NCBI GenBank assembly: GCA_003249035.1
Contig: QBMK01000029.1
Span: 1-51,507 of the forward strand
Origin: Pseudanabaena sp.
GTDB taxonomy: Bacteria > Cyanobacteriota > Cyanobacteriia > Pseudanabaenales > Pseudanabaenaceae
DNA: 51,507 bases
Direction of reading: 5' to 3'
Part shown: positions 25,721-33,211 of the stretch, piece after piece
How the letters are laid out: every line of letters begins with the position of its first letter
Numbering within the stretch: the first letter of the stretch is position 1
The notes under the pieces: generated by a model
The model's database searches: none
The model's input: the letters and a program-made list of their open reading frames with translations, nothing else
Told to the model about the DNA's origin: nothing
Program-made: the position numbers and the translations under genes

Positions 25721-26083
25721 ATGTCCATATTTGATCCATTACCTGCGGATTTACGCGACAAAATCATTGTCTGCTCCTATGTAAATGCCACCAGCAAAAT
25801 CCAAATAGCAAGGATTACCGATGTCCCGCAGTGGTATTTCGAGCGTGTTGTGTTTCCTGGGCAAAATCTCATATTTGAGGCGATCGCCTCAGCACATGTT
25901 GAGATTCATACAGGCATGATGGCAAGCTCCATACTTTCAGATACAATTCCCTGTGTCCAATTGCAGGTAGAAGAAGCTAGCTCCACCTTGCCAAGCTGGG
26001 TTCCGATCAAATCACTTGAGGATGCCCCACTTGACGATCCATCGGCGCTACTTAACCTGCCTGAAACTGAAGTAGTCTCCTAA
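25721..26083 (+). CDS. DUF1830 family protein
   Basis: A 120-residue soluble protein of the cyanobacterial DUF1830 family, recognised from CSYVNATSKIQIARITDVPQWYFERVVFPGQNLIFEA and the VEIHTGM that follows. The C-terminal 30 residues are acidic and probably flexible. Function of the family is unknown. It lies 3 bases before an ATG of the acyltransferase frame, so the two genes are likely an operon. Confidence 0.85.
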   Translation: MSIFDPLPADLRDKIIVCSYVNATSKIQIARITDVPQWYFERVVFPGQNLIFEAIASAHVEIHTGMMASSILSDTIPCVQLQVEEASSTLPSWVPIKSLEDAPLDDPSALLNLPETEVVS

Positions 26084-26134
26084 ATAATGGATTTTTTGTC
26101 CCTCCATTTTTCCCAGTTTTTTCTTGGCATAGAA

Positions 26135-27580
26135 ATGGATTTTCTGTCCCGTGATTATGTTCTATTCCTGATCATTACCACGGTTGTTTATTGGCTATTA
26201 CCAAATTTGCAAGCACGCTTGTTAGTTATTTTGACAGCAAGCTTAATATTTTACTCATTTATCCAGAAACAATACATCTGGCTGTTGCTGGTAATGTTGT
26301 CAATTAATTTTTGGTTGGGGGCAGAAATTTATAAAGGAGATAAATTTCTGAAGCGGTGGCTGCTGTTTGTGGGGATATTTTTTGATGTGCTATTGCTATT
26401 TGGATTTAAATATATTCCTTTCGTTGCAACGGCGATCGGCAATATTACGGGTTTGCCAGTGGGGAGTTCGCTAGCGATCTGGGCAAAGACAAACATCGTG
26501 CCGCCGATCACGCTTAGCTTTTTTGTATTTGAATTAATCGCTTACTTAGTTGATACCTATCGCGGTAATAGTCCTGCCAATGATTTTCTTAACTTTGCCG
26601 CTTATAAGTTATTTTTTGCCAAGCTGCTATCTGGCCCAATTACCCGCTATCAAGAATTTGCACCTCAGCTAATCACGCGATCGCGTCCTGTTTTGCCAGA
26701 TATTGCCGAAGGCGTATGGCTGTTTGCCTGTGGAGCCGTCAAAAAAGGGATCATCGCGGACAATCTTGCCAGACTAGTCGATCTCAGTTTTCGGAATACT
26801 GAACGCGCAGGCAGTATCGATCTCTGGTTGGCGCTATTCGCCTATGGCATCCAAATTTACTGTGACTTTAGCGGCTATATCGACATGGCGAGAGGTAGCG
26901 CTTTGTTACTAGGTTTCAAGTTGCCTCAAAATTTCGATTTCCCTTATTTCTCGGCAAGCATTTCTGACTTTTGGCGGCGTTGGCATATGACCCTCGGCGC
27001 ATGGATGCGAAATTATCTATATATTCCTCTGGGTGGTTCTAGAGGTGGGCTTTGGCGCACTTGCCTAAATTTGATGATCGTCATGTTCGTAGTCGGAATT
27101 TGGCATGGTGCAAACTGGGGATTCATTATTTGGGGCATCTGGCATGGCGCAGCGCTAGTAGTACATCGACTCTGGATGGAAGTTTGTAGCGTATTTGAAA
27201 ATTTAAATAAAATCTGGAAGCCTCTACCAATGAAGCTCTTGGCAGTTGCGATCACACAGTTGGTAGTGTTTGTCGGCTGGATTCCATTCCGATTGCCAAA
27301 TTTAGCTGATACCAATATGTTTTTGCAAAGACTCTGGGGCTACGAGAGCGATCCTCAGTTTGGCGTAAAAATCTATGTAGAATCTCTCGGTATTACGGCT
27401 GGACAAATCTCGCTGTTAATTTTGGGTATATGTGTTTGTTCACTTGTTGCCTATCAATGCGATCGCGCCAAGTGGCAGCTAAACTGGCAAGTGAAATTAT
27501 TTTTAGTCCCCGTCAGCCTTTTTCTAGTCAGCATTCTCAGCCCCGACAAGAAGCTACCATTTATCTACTTCGATTTTTAG
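26135..27580 (+). CDS. MBOAT family O-acyltransferase (AlgI-like)
   Basis: Polytopic membrane O-acyltransferase of the AlgI/DltB type that transfers an acyl (often acetyl) group to an extracellular polysaccharide or envelope polymer. Seen: about eleven membrane helices, LLSGPITRYQEFAPQ, the hallmark QIYCDFSGYIDMARGSA and FWRRWHMTLGAWMRNYLYIPLGGSRGG, and GIWHGANWGFIIWGIWHG with the catalytic His. The start at 26135 (MDFLSRDYVLFL) places the first helix as in relatives; a second ATG at 26087 begins a nearly identical MDFLS peptide, 16 codons earlier. No AlgJ/SGNH partner is adjacent, so substrate and periplasmic partner are unknown. The gene ends 12 bases from a converging pentapeptide gene. 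Confidence 0.93.
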   Translation: MDFLSRDYVLFLIITTVVYWLLPNLQARLLVILTASLIFYSFIQKQYIWLLLVMLSINFWLGAEIYKGDKFLKRWLLFVGIFFDVLLLFGFKYIPFVATAIGNITGLPVGSSLAIWAKTNIVPPITLSFFVFELIAYLVDTYRGNSPANDFLNFAAYKLFFAKLLSGPITRYQEFAPQLITRSRPVLPDIAEGVWLFACGAVKKGIIADNLARLVDLSFRNTERAGSIDLWLALFAYGIQIYCDFSGYIDMARGSALLLGFKLPQNFDFPYFSASISDFWRRWHMTLGAWMRNYLYIPLGGSRGGLWRTCLNLMIVMFVVGIWHGANWGFIIWGIWHGAALVVHRLWMEVCSVFENLNKIWKPLPMKLLAVAITQLVVFVGWIPFRLPNLADTNMFLQRLWGYESDPQFGVKIYVESLGITAGQISLLILGICVCSLVAYQCDRAKWQLNWQVKLFLVPVSLFLVSILSPDKKLPFIYFDF

Positions 27581-27591
27581 AAACTTGTTGC

Positions 27592-27900
27592 TTACTTATT
27601 GGCAATCCTAGAGCTTGGGATATAGCTAGGGGCGATAAATATGGTTACCCATACACCAGTATAAGCAACTAGAATTCCTGCCAATTCCGACAGAAAGAAG
27701 GAAATAACTAACTGAAATGCGAACCATCGCTTCTGTACACCAGTATCAGCCTTCGAGAAATTTGCCCCGATCAAAGTCGCATTAGTAAAATTTGCGCCCC
27801 GCAGATCGGTGTCACTAAAGTCTGCTCCTGAGAGGTCTTGCCCCTTAAACGATCGCCCTCGCAAGTTTTGACCAGCAAAGTTTTTCGCCGTAGAGGTCAT
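27592..27900 (-). CDS. short pentapeptide-repeat membrane protein, probably truncated
   Basis: 102 residues: about nine pentapeptide repeats (A(D/N)LxX pattern, e.g. LSGADFSDTDLRGANFTNATL) at about 8-52, then GVQKRWFAFQLVISFFLSELAGILVAYTGVWVTIF, a helical hairpin, then a stop. Related cyanobacterial proteins continue for roughly 200 more residues with further helices and repeats. Here the frame ends 12 bases before the end of the converging MBOAT gene. The C terminus has probably been lost, although a stable short form is possible. Confidence 0.7.
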   Translation of the reverse strand: MTSTAKNFAGQNLRGRSFKGQDLSGADFSDTDLRGANFTNATLIGANFSKADTGVQKRWFAFQLVISFFLSELAGILVAYTGVWVTIFIAPSYIPSSRIANK

Positions 27901-27965
27901 AGCAGCTATTCCCAGATTTTGAGATTAATTTTGCGATGATTCTCCAAAATTGTCCGTAATAGTTA

Positions 27966-28382
27966 TCATTTAAGCAATCTAATAAACCCTGCTTGATCGA
28001 AATGTTGATCGGTAGTTAGAGCTTCCTGAATACCTAATTTTTGCATCACCACAAAAGATGAGCAGTCAACCAAAGACCATGCTTTATCCATTCTGCCTTT
28101 GCAAAGAGTCCACGCTAAAGCATCAGTCGCGCTATCAATGTGAACAACCTCAACATAATCCACTATTTTGATCGCATCCACAATTTCAAAAACTCGCGAT
28201 CGCGAAACTCTCAGTGGACTATTTAACAGTGCTACCAACTCAGCGATTACATAATTTGTAGTGTAAATTTTTTGTTTTTGCTGAAGTGCCAAGCGAAAAT
28301 ACTGCTCTGCTTGTGGATAGTAAGTTTGGCTGTGAATAAAAAGACTTGCCCATCCTGACGTATCAACAAACAAACTACCCAT
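27966..28382 (-). CDS. PIN-domain toxin (VapC-like)
   Basis: A 138-residue PIN ribonuclease. Seen: FVDTSGWASLF with the first Asp, TNYVIAELVALL with the Glu, and KAWSLVDCSSFVVMQKLGIQEALTTDQHFDQAGF with the later Asp residues, the usual Mg-binding set. Start chosen at 28382 (MGSLFVDTSGW), which overlaps the antitoxin stop by 8 bases, the standard antitoxin-toxin arrangement; the open frame continues upstream only inside the antitoxin. PIN toxins cleave tRNA or rRNA when the antitoxin is lost. Confidence 0.88.
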   Translation of the reverse strand: MGSLFVDTSGWASLFIHSQTYYPQAEQYFRLALQQKQKIYTTNYVIAELVALLNSPLRVSRSRVFEIVDAIKIVDYVEVVHIDSATDALAWTLCKGRMDKAWSLVDCSSFVVMQKLGIQEALTTDQHFDQAGFIRLLK

Positions 28383-28650
28383 CCACTTGTAGCTCCTGAT
28401 AAAGATATTGACCAATGTAGTGATCATGGTTTTCAGCAAGATCTGGAATATCAACATTAAGAGAACCAATCAGCTTTAGAAGCGGATCAGTTTCTACGGT
28501 TTGTAATGAGGTTACTTGAGACAAAAACGTTAACTGCTTAGTCAAAGCTTGCACTACGATCGCTTCAGGCGATTGATTTAAACGTTGTGCTTGAGCCGTT
28601 AGCGCCTGATCCAAATTATCAGGAAGCGTAATCATCAAAGTTTTAGCCAT
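28375..28650 (-). CDS. antitoxin of the PIN-domain system
   Basis: A 91-residue protein, first in the toxin-antitoxin operon. Residues 3-40 (LMITLPDNLDQALTAQAQRLNQSPEAIVVQAL) have a ribbon-helix-helix-like pattern, beta strand then two helices, for operator binding; the acidic C-terminal tail (about 55-91) should wrap the toxin. Order, overlap and size fit a VapB-type antitoxin, although the family is not one I can name precisely. The complex probably represses its own promoter just upstream of 28650. Confidence 0.8.
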   Translation of the reverse strand: MAKTLMITLPDNLDQALTAQAQRLNQSPEAIVVQALTKQLTFLSQVTSLQTVETDPLLKLIGSLNVDIPDLAENHDHYIGQYLYQELQVDG

Positions 28651-28680
28651 GGCTTTTCTCAGATTGGGTTGTTACCATTT

Positions 28681-28776
28681 TACTCCCTTCCCAGTCAAGA
28701 AATAGCGTTGCAGGGCTTTGCCCCGCAACGCTATTTCTTGGTTTTATAGGTCTATTTCTTTAGTGGGAAGGGAGTA
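28681..28776. repeat. nested palindromic element
   Basis: Outer arms TACTCCCTTCCCA (28681-28693) and TGGGAAGGGAGTA (28764-28776). Inside is a hairpin of about 20 bp with a GCTTTGC-type centre and one mismatch, whose outer portion (CAAGAAATAG/CTATTTCTT) is repeated again before the right outer arm. It lies upstream of the toxin-antitoxin operon; it resembles a small non-autonomous foldback element. Confidence 0.65.
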
Positions 28777-28821
28777 GATGACATATCTAGAAAGACCAGA
28801 AGTAGATATATGTCGATTATT

Positions 28822-28908
28822 TTATGGTTCGATACCAAGTGCAGCTATGCGATCGCGTAATTTTTGCACCTCCTGCTCAGCAGATACTGAGTTTCGATGC
28901 GATCGCTG
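28822..28908 (-). pseudogene. C-terminal relic of a Uma2-type gene
   Basis: The minus strand encodes SAEQEVQKLRDRIAALGIEP followed by TAA. This coiled-coil ending is typical of long Uma2 (DUF820) proteins. Nothing upstream resembles the nuclease domain, so this appears to be the remaining tail of a deleted gene. It sits in the 323-base gap between the antitoxin and the pterin-synthase gene, next to the nested palindromic element; the rest of that gap shows only the pterin gene's presumed promoter. Confidence 0.6.
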
Positions 28909-28973
28909 AAAATGTTAACGTATTAGGAGAAATTTACAATTCACTAAGCCTTGTTTTTAATGGCTAATTCCTG

Positions 28974-29846
28974 ATGGCTAAATGTGTAATTAATCGCCGT
29001 GCTGAGTTTTCGGCCAGTCATCGCTACTGGCTCCCTGAAATTCCAGACGAGGAAAATCAAGCCAAATTTGGCTTATGCACTAACTTTCCACCCCACGGAC
29101 ATAACTATGTTTTGTACGTTGGGATGCAAGGAGAGATTGATAACACTGGCATGGTGCTAAATCTTTCTGACGTTAAGCACACCATTGCCCGCGAAGTCAC
29201 GACTCAATTAAATTTTTCCTATCTCAACCAAGCATGGGAAGAGTTTCAGCAAACTTTACCAACTACCGAAAATATTGCCCGTGTCATTTGGCAGCGACTA
29301 GAATCGCATTTGCCATTGGTCAATATTCGCTTATACGAACATCCTGAACTCTGGGCTGATTACAAAGGTAACAACATGCAAGCACATCTAACAATTAGCA
29401 CACACTTTTCCGCCGCCCATCGCCTCGCACTGGAGACTCTCTCTCTCGAAGAAAATACAGAGATATATGGCAAATGTGCTCGTGTGCATGGTCATGGTCA
29501 CAACTATCATTTAGAAGTTTCCATTACTGGTGAAATTGACCCGCGAACTGGCATGATTGCGGATCTAGGTGATTTTCAAAAAGCTTTAGACCAACATATA
29601 CTCGATCCGATGGATCATACTTTCTTGAATAAAGATATTCCTTACTTTGCCGAAGTTGTCCCAACTGCCGAAAATATTGCTGTCTATGTTCAAAAAGTTT
29701 TGACTCAGCCAATTCGCGACATCGGAGCAAAGTTGCACAGCATTAAGTTGATTGAAAGCCCAAATAACTCCTGCGAAGTTTATGGGGAATATCAACTTTC
29801 TGACATTGAGCATTCACTAGAAGAAGCTTTAGCCAAAGTTAGCTAG
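28974..29846 (+). CDS. tandem-domain 6-pyruvoyl-tetrahydropterin synthase / QueD family protein
   Basis: Two complete PTPS/QueD domains in one 290-residue chain. Domain 1 (about 1-130): FSASHRYW and LCTNFPPHGHNYVLYV. Domain 2 (about 135-290): FSAAHRLAL and KCARVHGHGHNYHLEV. Each keeps the three Zn-binding His and the nucleophilic Cys position; each ends in a P-T-x-E-N-I motif region (PTTENIARV, PTAENIAVYV) and a substrate-binding Glu (LYEHPE, LIESPN). The family converts dihydroneopterin triphosphate to 6-carboxy- or 6-pyruvoyl-tetrahydropterin for queuosine or pterin synthesis. Normal proteins are about 120-140 residues and work as hexamers, so a covalent dimer is unusual. It is followed after 67 bases by a small hypothetical gene. 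Confidence 0.9.
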   Translation: MAKCVINRRAEFSASHRYWLPEIPDEENQAKFGLCTNFPPHGHNYVLYVGMQGEIDNTGMVLNLSDVKHTIAREVTTQLNFSYLNQAWEEFQQTLPTTENIARVIWQRLESHLPLVNIRLYEHPELWADYKGNNMQAHLTISTHFSAAHRLALETLSLEENTEIYGKCARVHGHGHNYHLEVSITGEIDPRTGMIADLGDFQKALDQHILDPMDHTFLNKDIPYFAEVVPTAENIAVYVQKVLTQPIRDIGAKLHSIKLIESPNNSCEVYGEYQLSDIEHSLEEALAKVS

Positions 29847-29913
29847 TTCCAAAATCAAGATAGGCAGGGATTTACCTCGCCTATCTGAGAATCAAGTTAC
29901 AGAAATATTTATT

Positions 29914-30204
29914 ATGTCAGAATTAAATGCGGCGGAAGAAAATGAGGCTGTAGAAGAAATTGTCATCGATCGCCTTGAGTTAGATAAAGTAATTGTGCGA
30001 CTGACTAACACCCTAGAAGATGGTATAAAAAATGGGATTAAACGTGGATTGCTCCATTTGCCAGATAGCGATCGCCATTTGTTACTCGTCGCATCAGATA
30101 TGGTGCAAAAATCCAAAAAATTTCCTAATTACAAGCTGACTTTTTATCACAAAGGCATGGGCGAAGGCACAAATACCTGTGCTGTCACTTTTACAGAATT
30201 ATAG
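29914..30204 (+). CDS. small hypothetical protein
   Basis: A 96-residue soluble protein with an acidic N terminus (MSELNAAEENEAVEEIVIDR) and a conserved-looking core (LELDKVIVRLTNTLEDGIK ... DSDRHLLLVASDMVQKSKKFPNYKLTFYHKGMGEG). No signal or membrane segment. Coding character is good and it lies between two same-strand genes, 41 bases before the WD40 gene start. No family recognised. Confidence 0.65.
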   Translation: MSELNAAEENEAVEEIVIDRLELDKVIVRLTNTLEDGIKNGIKRGLLHLPDSDRHLLLVASDMVQKSKKFPNYKLTFYHKGMGEGTNTCAVTFTEL

Positions 30205-30244
30205 GTAAGTGCTAAAAAGCGCTTGCTTACCTAGCCCAAAAAAG

Positions 30245-31441
30245 ATGATGGCAAAGCTGAAGCCCGCTGCACAGGATGCAGTTCTCGGAGGTCAAGTACC
30301 ACCGCCACTTGGTGCTGTGGTGCTAGGTGGTTTGGAAGGGGTGAAACGCAGATTGAGTAGTCCCGCGATCGCACCCAGAATTGCCGCTCTGAGCGAAGCC
30401 CTTAACTATGGCGAAACAGGTTTGAACTTAGTTTTGCGAGGTTTAGAGGATGAATCGCTCAAAGTACAGCGCACAGCTTTATTACTACTCTGGCGCAGAC
30501 CTGAATCTTACATTCGTCAAGTATTAGCTGAATATAGTCAATATCACCTGTTTGATATCGTCGATACTGTGCAGGGTCATGCCGATGCGATCGCTTCTCT
30601 AGCTTTGTCAGCCAATGGCAGAATTTTATATAGCGCTGGTGCAGACTTCAGCATCAAAGTCTGGGACTTAGGAAAAGATAGAACTCAGCATAAGCAGATT
30701 GGGACGATTCGCGGTCATAACCATATTGTTACTTCCATTGCCCTTAGTGCTAATGGCAGAATATTGGCTAGTGGCAGTCGTGATAAAACGATTAAACTCT
30801 GGGATGCGCGATCGGGAAAAGTACTGCTAAAGATCACAGGGCATATAGGCTATGTCAACTCTGTGGCAATTACGCCCGATGGCAGAACTTTAGTAACAGG
30901 CAGTCAAGACACCACGATTAAGCTTTGGGATATCAAAACAGGTGCAGAAATTCGCACTCTGCGCGGTCACACCAGTCTTGTAGATTCCGTTGCGCTAAGT
31001 CCCGATGGCAAGGCGATCGCTAGTTGCAGTTGGGATACCACCATTCGGATCTGGGATTTACTCTCAGGCAAATTGCGCTGGGAATTTATTGGTCATTCAG
31101 CACGAGTACTTTCCTTTGCGATTAGTCCTGATGGCAGAACCTTAGTCAGTGGTAGTCTCGATACTCGCATCAAAGTTTGGGATTTACAAACAGGTAAAGC
31201 GATTCGCACCTTAGAGGGACATTGGGGCTGGGTCAAGTCTTTGATAATTAGTCATGATGGCAAAACCTTGATCAGCGCTAGTTACAAAGAAATCCGAGTT
31301 TGGAACCTAGAAACAGGCGAGCCAATTCAGGTTCTCAATGGGCATATAAATCTGATCAATGCGATCGCTCTCAGTCGAGATGGACAAACCTTAGTTAGTG
31401 GCGGTGAAGACTCTAATATTCACATCTGGAGTGTTCCATAA
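30245..31441 (+). CDS. WD40-repeat protein with N-terminal HEAT-like region
   Basis: About 398 residues. The first 110 form a helical region (EAVLGGQ-like AVLGGQVPPPLGAVVLGGLEGVKRRL, then HEAT-like EALNYGETGLNLVLRGLEDESLKVQRTALLLLWRR). Seven WD40 repeats follow, each beginning with a GH (VQGHADAI, IRGHNHIV, ITGHIGYV, LRGHTSLV, FIGHSARV, LEGHWGWV, LNGHINLI) and mostly ending WD/WN, enough for one closed propeller. It is a protein-interaction scaffold; the partner is unknown. The start at 30245 (MMAKLKPAAQD) is preferred because the frame's earlier GTG at 30209 lacks a ribosome-binding site and conservation. It ends in a palindrome shared with the converging TPR gene. Confidence 0.88.
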   Translation: MMAKLKPAAQDAVLGGQVPPPLGAVVLGGLEGVKRRLSSPAIAPRIAALSEALNYGETGLNLVLRGLEDESLKVQRTALLLLWRRPESYIRQVLAEYSQYHLFDIVDTVQGHADAIASLALSANGRILYSAGADFSIKVWDLGKDRTQHKQIGTIRGHNHIVTSIALSANGRILASGSRDKTIKLWDARSGKVLLKITGHIGYVNSVAITPDGRTLVTGSQDTTIKLWDIKTGAEIRTLRGHTSLVDSVALSPDGKAIASCSWDTTIRIWDLLSGKLRWEFIGHSARVLSFAISPDGRTLVSGSLDTRIKVWDLQTGKAIRTLEGHWGWVKSLIISHDGKTLISASYKEIRVWNLETGEPIQVLNGHINLINAIALSRDGQTLVSGGEDSNIHIWSVP

Positions 31442-31490
31442 TCAAGAGAACTTTTTGCAAAGCAAAAAGTTCTCTTGATTATGGAACACT
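31430..31490. terminator. 29-bp perfect palindrome spanning two convergent stops
   Basis: Arms 31430-31458 and 31462-31490, loop AAA (GCAAAGC core). Each arm contains AGT-GTT-CCA-TAA, so the WD40 and TPR proteins both end Ser-Val-Pro-stop. Should terminate both transcripts. Confidence 0.88.
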
Positions 31491-32396
31491 TCGTAATCTT
31501 TGAAGCTGACGCTCACTTTGTTGCGCCCATTGAGTATTTTTCTGCTGAGTAAAAAATGCTTGAGCTTGGACAAATGAATCGATTGCGTCTGGCTTTTGTC
31601 CAGCCTTTACCTGTGCAACACCAAGTGTATAGAGAGCCTCAGCATAGTCCTTCCGAAATTTCACAGCATTGCGCAGTTGCCCGATCGCCTTTTCTGTTTC
31701 ACCTTGAATTAATAGAGCTGCCCCCAAATTGTAATAAGCCTCTGCATATGCAGGATTTAGTTGCAGAGCTTTGGCATAATATGCGATCGCTTTTTGGACA
31801 TCGCCCTGAGTCTGAATTAAGAGACCTAAGTTATAGATAGTTTCAGGCGCTTGAGGATTTAGCTTTAGAGCTTGATTGAGGTTAGCAATTGCATTTTTTA
31901 AATCTTTTTTCTCTTTAAATGCTAATCCGAGATTGTAATAGGCAACTGAGAGTTTTGGATCGAGACGAACAGCTCTTTGTAAATTTGGAATAGCTTGGTT
32001 AGGATCTCCTGACTGCAACTGGGCAGCACCTAAATTACTGAAGGCGACCGCAAACTTGGGATCGAGCCTAGTTGCTCTTTGAAAAGAATGAATAGCCTCT
32101 TTGAGCTTACCTTCCTGCGCGTAAGCCAGTCCAAGATTGTAATGCGCGGCTGTTAGTTCAGGATTTTTCTTGATGGCCGCACGAAAAATCACCACAGCCC
32201 CTTCCAAATTCCCCAAACGCACATAAGCGTTACCTCGCTCTAAAAGCTGATCGGCATTTTCGTTAGGTGGTACAACAATCTGTTGCTGGAACCGAACTTT
32301 TTGCGGTGGTTTGTCACGCGGTTGCGCGATCGCTGCACCTGCATAACCCAAACTAACTACAAAGACCCACGCAAAAACTCCCAAAAATGGTTTCAT
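31479..32396 (-). CDS. exported TPR-repeat protein
   Basis: 305 residues: a signal peptide (MKPFLGVFAWVFVVSLGYAGAAIAQP, cleavage near AIA-QP) followed by about seven tetratricopeptide repeats from about 48 to 290 (e.g. NLEGAVVIFRAAIKKNPELTAAHYNLGLAY). Predicted periplasmic or lumenal scaffold. It is related in style to the larger TPR protein at 6878-8437 but is a separate gene. Monocistronic; its last codons lie within the palindrome shared with the WD40 gene. Confidence 0.87.
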   Translation of the reverse strand: MKPFLGVFAWVFVVSLGYAGAAIAQPRDKPPQKVRFQQQIVVPPNENADQLLERGNAYVRLGNLEGAVVIFRAAIKKNPELTAAHYNLGLAYAQEGKLKEAIHSFQRATRLDPKFAVAFSNLGAAQLQSGDPNQAIPNLQRAVRLDPKLSVAYYNLGLAFKEKKDLKNAIANLNQALKLNPQAPETIYNLGLLIQTQGDVQKAIAYYAKALQLNPAYAEAYYNLGAALLIQGETEKAIGQLRNAVKFRKDYAEALYTLGVAQVKAGQKPDAIDSFVQAQAFFTQQKNTQWAQQSERQLQRLRSVP

Positions 32397-32525
32397 AATC
32401 TTTTCTGGTCTGAATTCTTGATAAAGAATGTTAAATTGAGAAAGCTAAATTTGAGTAAGAAATTAGCGATCGCCATTAAGCCTTGAGCTTTATAAATAAG
32501 CTTCATAAATACAAGCCCTGTAAAC

Positions 32526-33125
32526 ATGATTCTCGTTATTGACAATTACGACAGCTTTACCTATAACCTTGTACAGTACCTTGGAGAATTATTACCCGAA
32601 TTCCCCGCATTAGGCGAAATTATAGTTAAACGAAACGACGAAATAAGCATCCAAGAAGTCAAGCAACTTCATCCCACAGGAGTCGTAATTTCACCAGGAC
32701 CCGGTCGCCCCGAAGAAGCGGGTGTGTCGCTAGATATAATTCGGGAAATGGATGCAAACACTCCGATTTTGGGCGTATGTCTCGGACATCAGAGTATGGG
32801 TTTGATGTATGGTGGCAAAGTTGTCTCTGCACCTTACTTAATGCATGGTAAGACATCACAAATTTATCATACGGGAGTTGGCATTTTGGCAGGACTAGCC
32901 AATCCGTTTACCGCAACCCGGTATCACAGTTTGGTTATCGATCGTAACAATTGTCCCGATGTACTTGAAGTTACAGCATGGACTGAAGATGACATAATCA
33001 TGGGAGTCCGACATAAACTCTATCCTCATGTTCAAGGCGTTCAATTTCATCCTGAAAGCATCTTGACTGAGGCTGGCAAGGACTTGCTGAGAAACTTCTT
33101 GCAAGGATTAAGCGTCACAATCTGA
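32526..33125 (+). CDS. trpG: anthranilate synthase glutamine amidotransferase component II
   Basis: Class I glutamine amidotransferase that supplies ammonia to TrpE for anthranilate (or to PabB for aminodeoxychorismate; one protein may serve both). Seen: [18 protein letters not shown] at the N terminus, [12 protein letters not shown], the nucleophile [15 protein letters not shown] and RYHSLVID, and [11 protein letters not shown] with the catalytic His and Glu. Length 199 is normal. It has no tryptophan neighbours here, which is usual in cyanobacteria. The 86-base gap to the next gene has no clear terminator. Confidence 0.92.
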   Translation: MILVIDNYDSFTYNLVQYLGELLPEFPALGEIIVKRNDEISIQEVKQLHPTGVVISPGPGRPEEAGVSLDIIREMDANTPILGVCLGHQSMGLMYGGKVVSAPYLMHGKTSQIYHTGVGILAGLANPFTATRYHSLVIDRNNCPDVLEVTAWTEDDIIMGVRHKLYPHVQGVQFHPESILTEAGKDLLRNFLQGLSVTI

Positions 33126-33211
33126 TACTTAAGTTCAGCGGCGCAAATCGCCGCAGTATTGTTGTGGGGCATTCCTCACGTAACCCAAAAATACTCAATT
33201 AAATAAATAAC

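Noticed and set aside
27966-29846. Toxin-antitoxin pair plus neighbouring genes as a new defence island
   Set aside because: The PIN toxin pair is a common type, and the adjacent tandem PTPS protein and Uma2 relic have no visible functional link to it.
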